Source: an uncultured Eubacteriales bacterium
GTDB taxonomy: Bacteria; Bacillota; Clostridia; Oscillospirales; Acutalibacteraceae
Assembly (NCBI GenBank): GCA_949422855.1
Contig: CASPLG010000006.1
Location: 1 to 64,000 of the forward strand
Length of the DNA stretch: 64,000 bases
Direction of reading: 5' to 3'
The position numbers and the translations under genes are program-made. The notes beneath the pieces were generated by a model. It was not told the DNA's origin, did not search any database, and saw only the letters and a program-made list of their open reading frames with translations. Numbering within the stretch: the first letter of the stretch is position 1; each line of letters begins with the position of its first letter. Positions 1-7,890 of the stretch are shown here, piece after piece.

Positions 1-62
1 AATACCAATTTTATAAAACTCATTTTGCATATTTAACTCTGTTATATCTACGCATTTGGCAC
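1..62 (+). repeat. Imperfect intergenic repeat, copy 1
   Basis: This AT-rich stretch aligns by eye with 26574-26636: about 52 matching positions over about 64 columns, with three single-base gaps. Both copies begin AATACCAATTT and end TGGCAC. It may extend left beyond the window edge. No coding sense is visible. It could be a dispersed intergenic repeat or the end of an old mobile element. Confidence 0.55.
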
Positions 63-81
63 TCCCCCTAAATAAAAATTG

Positions 82-110
82 TTGATATATAATCACTCAT
101 ACTATATAAT
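82..110 (+). promoter_or_regulatory. Sigma-A promoter of the Ca2+-ATPase gene
   Basis: TTGATA at 82-87 and TATAAT at 105-110 are separated by exactly 17 bases. Transcription would start near 117, downstream of the first in-frame ATG at 114. This excludes that ATG and supports the TTG start at 144. Confidence 0.8.
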
Positions 111-143
111 TATATGTGCAAAAATTACAAGGAGATGATAATT

Positions 144-2768
144 TTGACCCCTTACGCTTTATCCATAGAACAAGTAATTGAAAATTTCTCTACCAATGCC
201 CAAAATGGTCTTACCTCAGAGACAGCTAATAAGCTATTATCCGAAAACGGGAAAAATAAACTAAAAACACCAAAAAAGAAAAGTATTATCAGGCGCTTTT
301 TCTCACAATTTAAAGACGTGATGATAATAATTTTGATAATTGCGGCGGCAATATCTCTCGTGACCTCCATCCATGAGGGAGAAGCAAACAGCTTTTTTGA
401 ACCCGGTCTTATACTGCTTATAGTAATAGCTAACGCCATAATGGGAACTATGCAGGAAAGCAAAGCCGAAAAAGCCTTAGAGAGTTTGAAAAATATGTCC
501 GCAAGCCACGCCAAGGTCATACGGGATGGCAAGGAACAAATAATTGAAGCGGAAAATCTTGTTCCGGGGGATATTATCCACGTTGAAGCCGGAGATTTTG
601 TCCCTGCTGATGCAAGACTTATATCTTCTTCCTTCCTAAAATGCGAGGAATCAGCATTGACCGGAGAATCTGTTCCTTCTGATAAAAATGCCGGTGATAT
701 CGTCGCAGAAAATGCCCCTATCGGTGAACGCACAAATATGATATACTCCGGCTGCAGTGTCAGCTGCGGGAGTGCAAAGGCTGTCGTAACTTCCACCGGC
801 ATGAACACACAAATCGGAAAAATTTCAGACCTCTTAAGCAGCGACTCGGATTCAACTACTCCACTGCAGCTAAAACTTGCTCAAATGGGAAAATATTTAG
901 GACTCCTGGCGGTAGCAGCATGCGTTATCATATTTGCCGTCGGTTTGCTGGACAACATACCTATAACGGAAATATTCATGACGTCAATTTCTCTTGCGGT
1001 ATCGGCAATTCCTGAGGGACTCCCTGCCATTGTAACTATAGTTCTTTCAATCGGCGTACAGAGACTCGCTAAAAAACATGTCATTATAAGAAGACTGCCC
1101 GCAGTGGAAACTTTAGGAAGTGCATCGGTAATATGCTCTGACAAAACGGGAACCCTTACACAAAATCGTATGACAGTTGTTAAAATATATTCGGATAAAG
1201 GCAAAAAATGCGAAGATGTATCTCAAGGCAATTCCAAAAATATACTCGATGTTTTACGTTTTTCTTTATTGTGCTCAAATGGCTCTGTCGATTTCTCCGA
1301 GGGCAAGGAAAAACATATCGGCGACCCAACCGAAACCGCTATAATCGTTGCCGCTCACAAAAATGGAATACAGCAGAATATTTTGAATGGTTCGTGCAAA
1401 AGATTGGCTGAGATTCCTTTCGACTCCGGCAGAAAGCTTATGAGTACCATAAATGAGATAAATGGTAAATATATAGTTATTGTAAAAGGTGCTTTTGATG
1501 TGTTATCCAAAAGGTGCACAAAGGGAAATATCGAAAATGCAAAGAACCAAAATGAAACCATGAGCCGCGACGCTCTTAGAGTAATAGGTGTGGCATTTAA
1601 GGAAATAGAAAGTATTCCTGCACAGCTAAATGCTGATGATTTAGAAAATAATCTTACATTTATGGGTCTTATCGGTATGATTGACCCTCCAAGAAAAGAA
1701 GCAAAAAAAGCCGTCATAACCTGCATGAAAGCCGGAATAAAACCTGTAATGATTACGGGAGACCATATAATAACTGCCTCTGCCATAGCTAAGGAGTTAG
1801 GCATACTTTCCGATAGCGATAATGCTATTACCGGTCATGAATTATCAAAAATGTCCGATGAGGAATTGGCTGAAAAAGTTCAGCATATATCCGTTTATGC
1901 ACGGGTTTCACCTGAGGATAAAATCAGAATAGTAAATGCATGGAAATCCTGCGGGAAAGTAGTCGCTATGACCGGCGACGGAGTTAATGATGCCCCCGCA
2001 CTTAAAGCTGCTGATATCGGATGCGCAATGGGAATTACCGGTACAGACGTTGCTAAAGGTGCTGCCGATATGGTTCTTACCGATGATAATTTTTCTACGA
2101 TTGTCCATGCAGTGAAGCAAGGCAGAGGTATTTACGATAATATCAAAAAAGTAGTAAATTTCCTCTTAGGCACCAATATAGGTGAAGTTTTGGCAGTGTT
2201 TGCATCTATGCTTTTCTGGAAGCAAACTCCCTTGATATCAACACAGCTTCTTTGGATAAACTTAGTCACAGACGGTCTCCCGGCAGTAGCTTTAGGTATG
2301 GAGAATATCGAACCTGATATAATGCTGCGTAAACCCAAACCCAAAAATGAAAGCATCCTTGCCCACGGTATGTTTATAAGAATTATACTTCAAGGATTAA
2401 TGTTTGCAGCAATTACATTAGTGAGTTTCTATTATGGGTGGACCGCCACAGGCAATATCGCAGGAGGACAAACTATGGCATTTTTTACCCTTGCAGGTTC
2501 ACAGTGCATACAAGCTTTTAATATGAAATCACGGCGTTCCATTTTTACATGCGGTCTGTTTAACAACCGTCACCTGAATATCGCAATTCTTACATCGTTT
2601 ATAATGATTTTCGCCGTTTTGTTCACCCCTGCATACAAAGCCTTTGGTTTTATCATGCTACCATGGCAAATGTACCTCCAAGGACTGGGGATAATTTTCA
2701 TTCCCGCTGTTTTTATGGAAATTTCAAAACTCCTTTCCAAGATAAAAAGCAAAGGCAGCCTATCGTAA
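144..2768 (+). CDS. P-type Ca2+-transporting ATPase (P2A-like)
   Basis: An 874-residue cation pump that would use ATP to export Ca2+ across the membrane. All P-type landmarks are present: an actuator-loop TGES near residue 172, the phosphorylated Asp in DKTGTLTQ at residue 333, TGDGVNDAPALK near 611, and a transmembrane PEGLPA motif typical of Ca2+ pumps of the SERCA/PMR1 group. Membrane segments occur in the usual pairs before and after the catalytic loops, and length is normal. The start is taken as TTG at 144 because AAGGAGATG at 129-137 lies at correct spacing; the ATG at 114 precedes the predicted transcription start. It is monocistronic, with its own promoter and a terminator after the stop. 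Ca2+ specificity is inferred from the family motif. Confidence 0.93.
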   Translation: MTPYALSIEQVIENFSTNAQNGLTSETANKLLSENGKNKLKTPKKKSIIRRFFSQFKDVMIIILIIAAAISLVTSIHEGEANSFFEPGLILLIVIANAIMGTMQESKAEKALESLKNMSASHAKVIRDGKEQIIEAENLVPGDIIHVEAGDFVPADARLISSSFLKCEESALTGESVPSDKNAGDIVAENAPIGERTNMIYSGCSVSCGSAKAVVTSTGMNTQIGKISDLLSSDSDSTTPLQLKLAQMGKYLGLLAVAACVIIFAVGLLDNIPITEIFMTSISLAVSAIPEGLPAIVTIVLSIGVQRLAKKHVIIRRLPAVETLGSASVICSDKTGTLTQNRMTVVKIYSDKGKKCEDVSQGNSKNILDVLRFSLLCSNGSVDFSEGKEKHIGDPTETAIIVAAHKNGIQQNILNGSCKRLAEIPFDSGRKLMSTINEINGKYIVIVKGAFDVLSKRCTKGNIENAKNQNETMSRDALRVIGVAFKEIESIPAQLNADDLENNLTFMGLIGMIDPPRKEAKKAVITCMKAGIKPVMITGDHIITASAIAKELGILSDSDNAITGHELSKMSDEELAEKVQHISVYARVSPEDKIRIVNAWKSCGKVVAMTGDGVNDAPALKAADIGCAMGITGTDVAKGAADMVLTDDNFSTIVHAVKQGRGIYDNIKKVVNFLLGTNIGEVLAVFASMLFWKQTPLISTQLLWINLVTDGLPAVALGMENIEPDIMLRKPKPKNESILAHGMFIRIILQGLMFAAITLVSFYYGWTATGNIAGGQTMAFFTLAGSQCIQAFNMKSRRSIFTCGLFNNRHLNIAILTSFIMIFAVLFTPAYKAFGFIMLPWQMYLQGLGIIFIPAVFMEISKLLSKIKSKGSLS

Positions 2769-2801
2769 AGAGTGGGAAATAAAAAACAGCAATAAAGTAA
2801 G

Positions 2802-2826
2802 AGGGAGCTTGTATTCTCCCTTTTGT
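2802..2826 (+). terminator. Terminator of the Ca2+-ATPase gene
   Basis: AGGGAG (2802-2807) pairs with CTCCCT (2816-2821) and is followed by a short T-rich run. It lies about 35 bases after the stop codon. Confidence 0.55.
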
Positions 2827-2854
2827 TCTCTCTTTGTCCTGTTTCATTAAACAC

Positions 2855-2900
2855 AAAAAGTTCCTCCCTCTGAGCCCTAAATTAAAAGGACAAAGGGAGG
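2855..2900 (-). terminator. Terminator of the minus-strand export/effector-like locus
   Basis: On the minus strand CCTCCCT (complement of 2894-2900) pairs with AGGGAGG (complement of 2863-2869), followed by a run of T (complement of 2855-2859). It ends transcription after the proline-rich protein gene. Confidence 0.6.
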
Positions 2901-2921
2901 ATACATTATAAGCACATCATT

Positions 2922-3917
2922 TTAATTTTCCTTACTTTTGTCTTCACTCTCTTCACTCTCTTCGCTTCTCTTACGCATCTTAGCGAAAAGCGGACTGCTG
3001 TTTAGACCGTCAAACACAGAAGACTCGGGATGCTGAGGCTCCTTCGGGGGTTCCTTAGGATCAGGGGGTGTTAATTTTCTCAGCTTGACACTACCAATAT
3101 CAGCAGCGCCCGCCAGCCTATGGGCACCCTCTAATTCGCTCGGTGACGACGGCTTATTCGATGGCATCTCACCACTTGATGGATTATCTGCTGAAGTGCG
3201 TATCTTTGCTGCGGCCCCCGGCGGTGGCGGTGGTGGTGGCGGTGGCGGCGGTTTATAATTAGGATCTGTCATTGGCAGTCCTTTCTCCGAAGTAGTGCCC
3301 TTTGATCCTTTGCCCCCACCTTGTGAAGTGGGTATCTTCGGCGGCGGTCCTTCCTTCGGCGGTGGCGGTGCTGCTGGTGGTGGCGGCGGTTTATAATTAG
3401 GATCTGTCATTGGCAGTTCTTTCTCCGAAGTAGTGCCCTTTGATCCTTTGCCCCCACCTTGTGAAGTGGGTATCTTTGCTAAAGGCGCTTCACTGGAAAT
3501 CCTCTGCGCCTCACTCTTCACAAACCCCTTAACCTTCTCTTCCACTACGTTTTTATCTGCCCGAAGTACACTCAACCTATGCACTTTTCTCTTTTCGAGT
3601 GAACCTTTTTTCAGGTCTTCATAAGCAGTATAAACCGAAGCCATATGTTCGTTTTTCGCTACTAACTCCAGTAGTTCATGAAAGTGAACCAGCAAGCCTT
3701 TGTCAACACTTTTAGCAACTTTCCTCAGGGCTCTGTTATTATCCAGAGCCTTCTCCAAGTCCTTACCCGTAATCTTATCCTTATGATTGTTAACATACCT
3801 TACAAAATTACCAACTACATACGCCAATTTTACTGCATCACCTATGTTTCCCCCATCTTGACTATTTATACTTGCTCTTGACTGTTCAGCAATAGCGCTT
3901 ATATCTTCTTTTTTCAC
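2922..3917 (-). CDS. Proline-rich protein with WH2-like motif and acidic tail; candidate actin-targeting effector
   Basis: A 331-residue protein of no family I recognise. Residues 1-140 look helical and charged. Residues 148-233 hold two near-identical repeats, each ending in a polyproline tract (177-181, and eleven prolines at 223-233). Around 267-282 the sequence AADIGSVKLRKL resembles the core of an actin-binding WH2 motif (DI...LKKV), one residue shorter between Ile and Leu. The C-terminus (314-331) is basic then Glu/Ser-rich. This order, polyproline-WH2-basic-acidic, echoes WASP-like proteins and RickA, but the acidic tail lacks the Trp usual in Arp2/3 binders. There is no Sec signal peptide. 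The GTG start has AAGGGGGG upstream. It begins 18 bases after the preceding gene's stop, so the two are probably co-transcribed. The actin role is a hypothesis. Confidence 0.6.
   Translation of the reverse strand: MKKEDISAIAEQSRASINSQDGGNIGDAVKLAYVVGNFVRYVNNHKDKITGKDLEKALDNNRALRKVAKSVDKGLLVHFHELLELVAKNEHMASVYTAYEDLKKGSLEKRKVHRLSVLRADKNVVEEKVKGFVKSEAQRISSEAPLAKIPTSQGGGKGSKGTTSEKELPMTDPNYKPPPPPAAPPPPKEGPPPKIPTSQGGGKGSKGTTSEKGLPMTDPNYKPPPPPPPPPPPGAAAKIRTSADNPSSGEMPSNKPSSPSELEGAHRLAGAADIGSVKLRKLTPPDPKEPPKEPQHPESSVFDGLNSSPLFAKMRKRSEESEESEDKSKEN
3251..3338 (-). repeat. 88-bp intragenic repeat, copy A
   Basis: Identical to 3389-3476 except at one position (3290 versus 3428), with a 138-bp period. 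It encodes the linker and the start of a polyproline tract in the proline-rich protein. One mismatch in 88 bases suggests recent duplication or ongoing conversion. Confidence 0.9.
3389..3476 (-). repeat. 88-bp intragenic repeat, copy B
   Basis: Partner of 3251-3338, differing at a single base. Proline-codon runs flank both copies, a structure prone to slippage and length variation. Confidence 0.9.
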
Positions 3918-3935
3918 AGTAAATCCCCCCTTATC

Positions 3936-4691
3936 CTAAATATTCTCGTCGCCCGAACTACTTTCGTCGCTTAATACGTTATTATCTTGATGGTCATCCC
4001 CATTCATATTGAAATCAAAATTCTCCGATCCACTGTATGCATTTTTTTCTTGCTCTGATGTCATCCTCCTCTTAGAATGGGATTTAAATCTTTTTATTTC
4101 TTCAGGATCAGTCTGAACTCTAGAATCCTCAGTCTCTCTCTTCCCCTTGAACATATTCGAAAGTTCCTCCTTGATTACGTCTCTCCTCCTTCCTTTCATC
4201 GCTATTTGTTCCTGATCTACCTGCGGCAAGTTGCTTAAATTCAGATCACCATCCTTCTCTATATCTTTTATCTGCTCCCAGGTGTCAGCATGGGCAAGGT
4301 ATTTTGGTTTTTTTCTCAAATCATCAGAATTTTTGCCAAAATTACCCTTATTCCTTATCGTTCTTTTGATCAATTTCAGTACAACACCAACCGCATAAGT
4401 ATTGTTCTTCTTAGCGGCAAGAAATCCTCTTATCAAAAGACCCACAATCATTCCCTCAAAGGTACACAGCTTATCACCTTTTATATATTCTTTTACATTT
4501 TCTTTTTTTGTTATTTTATCTCCATCCTCTTCTGCTTCTTTGTAAATACAAATATTCTCCAAATCGTCCTTATTACGAATCTTCTTCACATGCCTCAAAT
4601 TGGCTCCACACCAAGCTCCATTGTCGTGAAGTTTGCCAGGTTCATGGCCTAAGACTCTAGCAAGGACTAATTGTATATTACTGCCTGACAT
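3936..4691 (-). CDS. Unknown protein, paralogue of the 4967-5572 gene
   Basis: A 251-residue protein I do not recognise. A central hydrophobic stretch at 76-95 carries CTFEGMIVGLLIR; the neighbour 4967-5572 has CTWSGLIIGLLIR in the equivalent place. Similarity continues on both sides (an IT...VK segment before; a DDL segment, then a QEQIAMKG/QEGIAVSG segment after), so the two are diverged tandem paralogues. The last 80 residues are highly charged, Ser/Asp/Glu-rich and probably disordered. There is no signal peptide. ATG at 4691 is preferred: AGGAGGGG lies 10 bases upstream, while the in-frame ATG at 4697 is too close to it. A TATAAT-like box lies at 4782-4787 on the minus strand. The gene sits downstream of an NHLM-type exporter and may encode cargo, but this is inference. 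Confidence 0.7.
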   Translation of the reverse strand: MSGSNIQLVLARVLGHEPGKLHDNGAWCGANLRHVKKIRNKDDLENICIYKEAEEDGDKITKKENVKEYIKGDKLCTFEGMIVGLLIRGFLAAKKNNTYAVGVVLKLIKRTIRNKGNFGKNSDDLRKKPKYLAHADTWEQIKDIEKDGDLNLSNLPQVDQEQIAMKGRRRDVIKEELSNMFKGKRETEDSRVQTDPEEIKRFKSHSKRRMTSEQEKNAYSGSENFDFNMNGDDHQDNNVLSDESSSGDENI

Positions 4692-4769
4692 TTTCATCAC
4701 CCCTCCTGTATTTTATCTTTCAGGTACCTGCCTCAGCAGCAAACACTTTTCAATGCTTATATCTGACTG

Positions 4770-4966
4770 CTATCCCTGAAAATTATATAAATATTCATAT
4801 GTCTCACTAACCCCTGTCCTTCCAAATTTCCCAATTGCAGCGCCACCACCTAAGGAAACCTTCAGAGTTTGTCATACTTGTCCTATATATTTATCCCGGT
4901 CTATTTTATAACCACCCCCAGTAAAACAAATTACTGCACCTTTATGTAGCCTGATTTTAATTAACT
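4770..4966 (-). pseudogene. Decayed reading frame, possibly a third copy of the paralogue family
   Basis: Between the two paralogues one minus-strand frame is open over about 65 codons except for a TGA at 4872-4874, ending at TAG 4770-4772. No start codon with a ribosome-binding site is visible. Just after its beginning it encodes IKIRLHKGAVICFTGGG, which resembles VKVARYGKGAMVCTWSG of the 4967-5572 product. The part after the TGA (VSLGGGAAIGKFG and following) does not match the paralogues. I read it as a broken remnant of a tandem copy or of another small gene. Confidence 0.4.
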
Positions 4967-5572
4967 CTATTTATCAGACTTATCCTGCAATAAGCTGTCG
5001 ATATGGCTATCCTCATTATTATCTGCATAAGGTTTACTTCCACTCACAGCAATGCCTTCCTGTTTTACTCCCTCAATTTTGGACAAAGCCACTAGACTGC
5101 AGCTCTTTTCTACTTTCTCTATATTCCTGAGGATATCAGTATGGCAACACAGCGTCTTTTGCTTACTACCATCTTTCAAATCGTCAATCGTTTGAGGATA
5201 TTTTGACTTACATGGCACCACATATCTCAGAATATACTTGTTAATCACTTTACATACGTTGTCCTTTCCCCTAGCCTTAGCAATCCCAAATCTTATTAGC
5301 AAGCCAATAATTAATCCGCTCCAGGTACATACCATCGCTCCCTTACCATACCTTGCTACCTTCACTACAAGCGGAGAAGTTATTTTATCAATAGGCTCAC
5401 CTTTGCCGTCCACTAACTCAAAATTATCCTCTAGCGTCTCCGTCAGTACGCATGCCCTCAAAGCATTAAAATTTTTCTTAACCCAGTTTATACTGCTTTG
5501 TGAATTATCCTTAATTTTACTCAAATCTAAAACTATTTTATCCTCTGAATTTACCAAAGCTTCTTCTGACAT
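4967..5572 (-). CDS. Unknown protein, founding member of a tandem paralogue pair
   Basis: A 201-residue protein of unrecognised family. Its core (residues 66-100) contains KGAMVCTWSGLIIGLLIR, matching KGDKLCTFEGMIVGLLIR in the next gene. The hydrophobic segment could be a membrane-inserting helix. Cys residues are more frequent than in the neighbour (41, 82, 107 and several after 120). The N-terminus is acidic with no Sec signal, and no double-glycine leader is seen. The ATG is preceded by AAAGGATG. The gene has its own near-perfect sigma-A promoter (5610-5638), so it can be expressed independently of the exporter genes ending 130 bases upstream. Cargo, immunity and host-directed functions are all possible; none is shown by sequence. 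Confidence 0.7.
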   Translation of the reverse strand: MSEEALVNSEDKIVLDLSKIKDNSQSSINWVKKNFNALRACVLTETLEDNFELVDGKGEPIDKITSPLVVKVARYGKGAMVCTWSGLIIGLLIRFGIAKARGKDNVCKVINKYILRYVVPCKSKYPQTIDDLKDGSKQKTLCCHTDILRNIEKVEKSCSLVALSKIEGVKQEGIAVSGSKPYADNNEDSHIDSLLQDKSDK

Positions 5573-5609
5573 TTTAAATCATCCTTTCTATTTTTATACT
5601 TCATAGAAT

Positions 5610-5638
5610 ATTATATAATTTAAAATGCTATAAGTCAA
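5610..5638 (-). promoter_or_regulatory. Sigma-A promoter of the 201-residue unknown protein
   Basis: On the minus strand TTGACT (5633-5638) and TATAAT (5610-5615) are separated by 17 bases, close to ideal. Confidence 0.8.
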
Positions 5639-5702
5639 CTAATTTATGCATATTTTTCAAATAAATATATATTTTCTCCATTTTATTTTGTATTATTTGG
5701 TA

Positions 5703-7871
5703 TTATTCTGCTATTTGGCGTATTGCCAAATCATAAAATTTACCCTTCATTTCCATCAACTCATCATACGTTCCCTCCTCTGCTATCTTTCCTTCATCCA
5801 AAACCACTATCCTATCACAATATTTTATTGTCGAAAGCCTATGTGCAATTACAACTCTCGTGCAATTTAAACTTGAAATACTGTCTGAAACATGCTTTTG
5901 AGTTATGTTATCGAGTGCTGAAGTTGCCTCGTCAAAATACAGAACTGTCGGTTTTGAAACAATTGCCCTTGCAATCATTATCCTTTGCTTTTGTCCACCT
6001 GATATTCCTCCGGTTCCCTCAAAAATCATCGTATTCATACCCATAGGCATCGCTTCTATATCATCCTTTATTCCGGCAAGCTGTGCCGCTTCCCATGCAT
6101 CATCCAGCTTCTTCCATGGAGATGTCACTATTATGTTTGAAAATATATCCCCCGGAAACAGATTTCCATCCTGCATTACAACCCCTATCTTTTGCCTTAG
6201 ACTCTTTAAATCCAGACTGTTTATATCTTTGCCATCGTAATATATCCCGCCCTCAGAAGGGGTTTCAAACCCTAAAAGCAACCTCATAAGAGTAGATTTT
6301 CCACATCCTGTCTTGCCTACAATTGCTAAATATTCTCCCTTTTTTATCTTAAGCGAAATATCATCGAGAATAGTCGGACCATCTTCACTGTATTTGAATT
6401 TCAAATTATTTATCTCTATATTTCCCGAAAGCCTTGTAATTATTTTTCGTCCCTTACTGTCCTCCGGCTGCTCTCCCATAACCGGTTTTATCATATCAAG
6501 CACCGGACCTAAATTAGCTATCTGTAAAACTACTCCGCTAAGAGCCATTATTGCAGAAGTCATATATCCATACGCAATATTAAACGAATAGTAGTCTGCC
6601 GTCGAAACTTCCGAACGTGCCGTAAAATAATAAATGCTAATCAGCCCCAAAGCATTAACAACGGTATTTATAACCGGTCTTAATTTCAGTATCATTGGAG
6701 GAGAATAATCAAGTTTACTTATTTCTGAATATTTTTCTGCCCATTTTGCAAACGCTCTTTTTTCAGAACCTGTTATCTTTATCTTCTGCATACCGCTGTA
6801 AGTAGCATATATAAATGACTGCATTTTCGGGGATAAATCCATCTTTTTTTTAGTTATTTCCCGCTGCATCAGTGTAAAAAATACAGATAGCAAAATGCTT
6901 ATTGATATTACCGCCATGGCCGGCAGCACCAGGCTCGGAGCAAACTGATACATTTGAAATATATATCCAAAGGAAAATACAGCCGTAAGCAAAACAGGAA
7001 AAATATCTCCGGCGATTGTCTGACATAAAGACGATATATATCCCATACGACTCGCAAGCTCTCCGGCTGAGTAGCTCTTAAAAAATTTCGCCGGCAAACT
7101 AAACATTCTTATCATTACGGCACTATTTACCAGAATATTAAGTTTTCTGAGAAACTTGTTGAGAGTAATGGTTTTCATCAATCCAATGACTATTTTACCT
7201 AATCCTGTTCCTATTAAAAAGCTCGCCACGGGAAGAATAAGCGCCACTGAATTAGACGGAATCAGAATATCGTATATAATGTGGGTGATATACGGTGAAG
7301 TAAACATAGCTAACAGCTGTACTACCGCAAACGCTACAAGCACATATATCACATCAATGCGTGGAATTCCATTTATCATAAATGTGATTAAATCACGTAT
7401 TTTTAGCTTCGTAAGAGGAAATGACTTGTAAAAACAAAATGCATCCGGATTTATATTTTTAGCAGTTTCTTTGTTTATCTTTATCGTTTTCCCATCTGCA
7501 TCCGTATACTCGTACCCCGACCACTTACCCGGGATTAACGCTATTATATCTCCATCCTTCGTGCTTCCTAAAAAACACCCCGATGAATCTTTCCACCACT
7601 GTCCAAAAAGTTCTACCCTGCGTTTCATTGTACCCGAAGGTCTCAGCATGTAATCTAACTGAGAATTCATATCCTCTATACTCTCCGGTACCCTAGGCGA
7701 ATCATATCCCAAATATGCCAGTATTTCGGATATCGCACCCGTCGTCCTTCTAACCGCATGTGCAGTATTTATTCCCAAAACCGACACCAGGTCAGAAAAG
7801 GCATCCTCATACATTTCCTGATCACTTTTACGTCTTTTCTCCACCTGACTTTCAAAAAGATCAGCATCCAT
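5703..7871 (-). CDS. NHLM-type export ABC transporter, ATP-binding/permease protein (no peptidase domain)
   Basis: A 722-residue ABC exporter half. The first 150 residues form an extra N-terminal region typical of the second ABC protein of NHLM (nitrile hydratase leader microcin) export systems. A membrane domain follows (about residues 165-460), then a nucleotide-binding domain with Walker A GKTGCGKST, signature SGGQKQR, Walker B VLYFDEATSALD and the switch histidine in AHRLST. It lacks a C39 peptidase. In known NHLM systems it works with the C39-containing partner and a HlyD-like adaptor to export cleaved peptides; both partners lie immediately upstream (gap 19 bases to the partner's stop). 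No NHLP or Nif11 leader peptide or tailoring enzyme is seen nearby. Confidence 0.85.
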   Translation of the reverse strand: MDADLFESQVEKRRKSDQEMYEDAFSDLVSVLGINTAHAVRRTTGAISEILAYLGYDSPRVPESIEDMNSQLDYMLRPSGTMKRRVELFGQWWKDSSGCFLGSTKDGDIIALIPGKWSGYEYTDADGKTIKINKETAKNINPDAFCFYKSFPLTKLKIRDLITFMINGIPRIDVIYVLVAFAVVQLLAMFTSPYITHIIYDILIPSNSVALILPVASFLIGTGLGKIVIGLMKTITLNKFLRKLNILVNSAVMIRMFSLPAKFFKSYSAGELASRMGYISSLCQTIAGDIFPVLLTAVFSFGYIFQMYQFAPSLVLPAMAVISISILLSVFFTLMQREITKKKMDLSPKMQSFIYATYSGMQKIKITGSEKRAFAKWAEKYSEISKLDYSPPMILKLRPVINTVVNALGLISIYYFTARSEVSTADYYSFNIAYGYMTSAIMALSGVVLQIANLGPVLDMIKPVMGEQPEDSKGRKIITRLSGNIEINNLKFKYSEDGPTILDDISLKIKKGEYLAIVGKTGCGKSTLMRLLLGFETPSEGGIYYDGKDINSLDLKSLRQKIGVVMQDGNLFPGDIFSNIIVTSPWKKLDDAWEAAQLAGIKDDIEAMPMGMNTMIFEGTGGISGGQKQRIMIARAIVSKPTVLYFDEATSALDNITQKHVSDSISSLNCTRVVIAHRLSTIKYCDRIVVLDEGKIAEEGTYDELMEMKGKFYDLAIRQIAE

Positions 7872-7890
7872 TTGTTTATATCCCCCTCTC

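Noticed and set aside
152..808. Long minus-strand open frame opposite the Ca2+-ATPase gene
   Set aside because: It mirrors the codon pattern of a clearly real gene and has no ribosome-binding site or family match. The same holds for other long frames opposite infB, prfA, ligA and the ATPase genes.
3850..3917. Gly-Gly at residues 22-23 of the proline-rich protein as a C39 leader cleavage site
   Set aside because: The residue four before the site is Gln and the hydrophobic pattern of double-glycine leaders is missing. Worth testing only if export by the neighbouring system is shown.
4872..4874. In-frame TGA in the decayed frame read as a sense codon (Trp or selenocysteine)
   Set aside because: All large genes in the window are uninterrupted under the standard bacterial code, and no selenocysteine element or selenoprotein family is evident. 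Decay is simpler.
4967..5572. NHLP or Nif11 leader at the N-terminus of the unknown family proteins
   Set aside because: The loose resemblance around residues 36-60 of the 201-residue protein is too weak, and no small core peptide follows.
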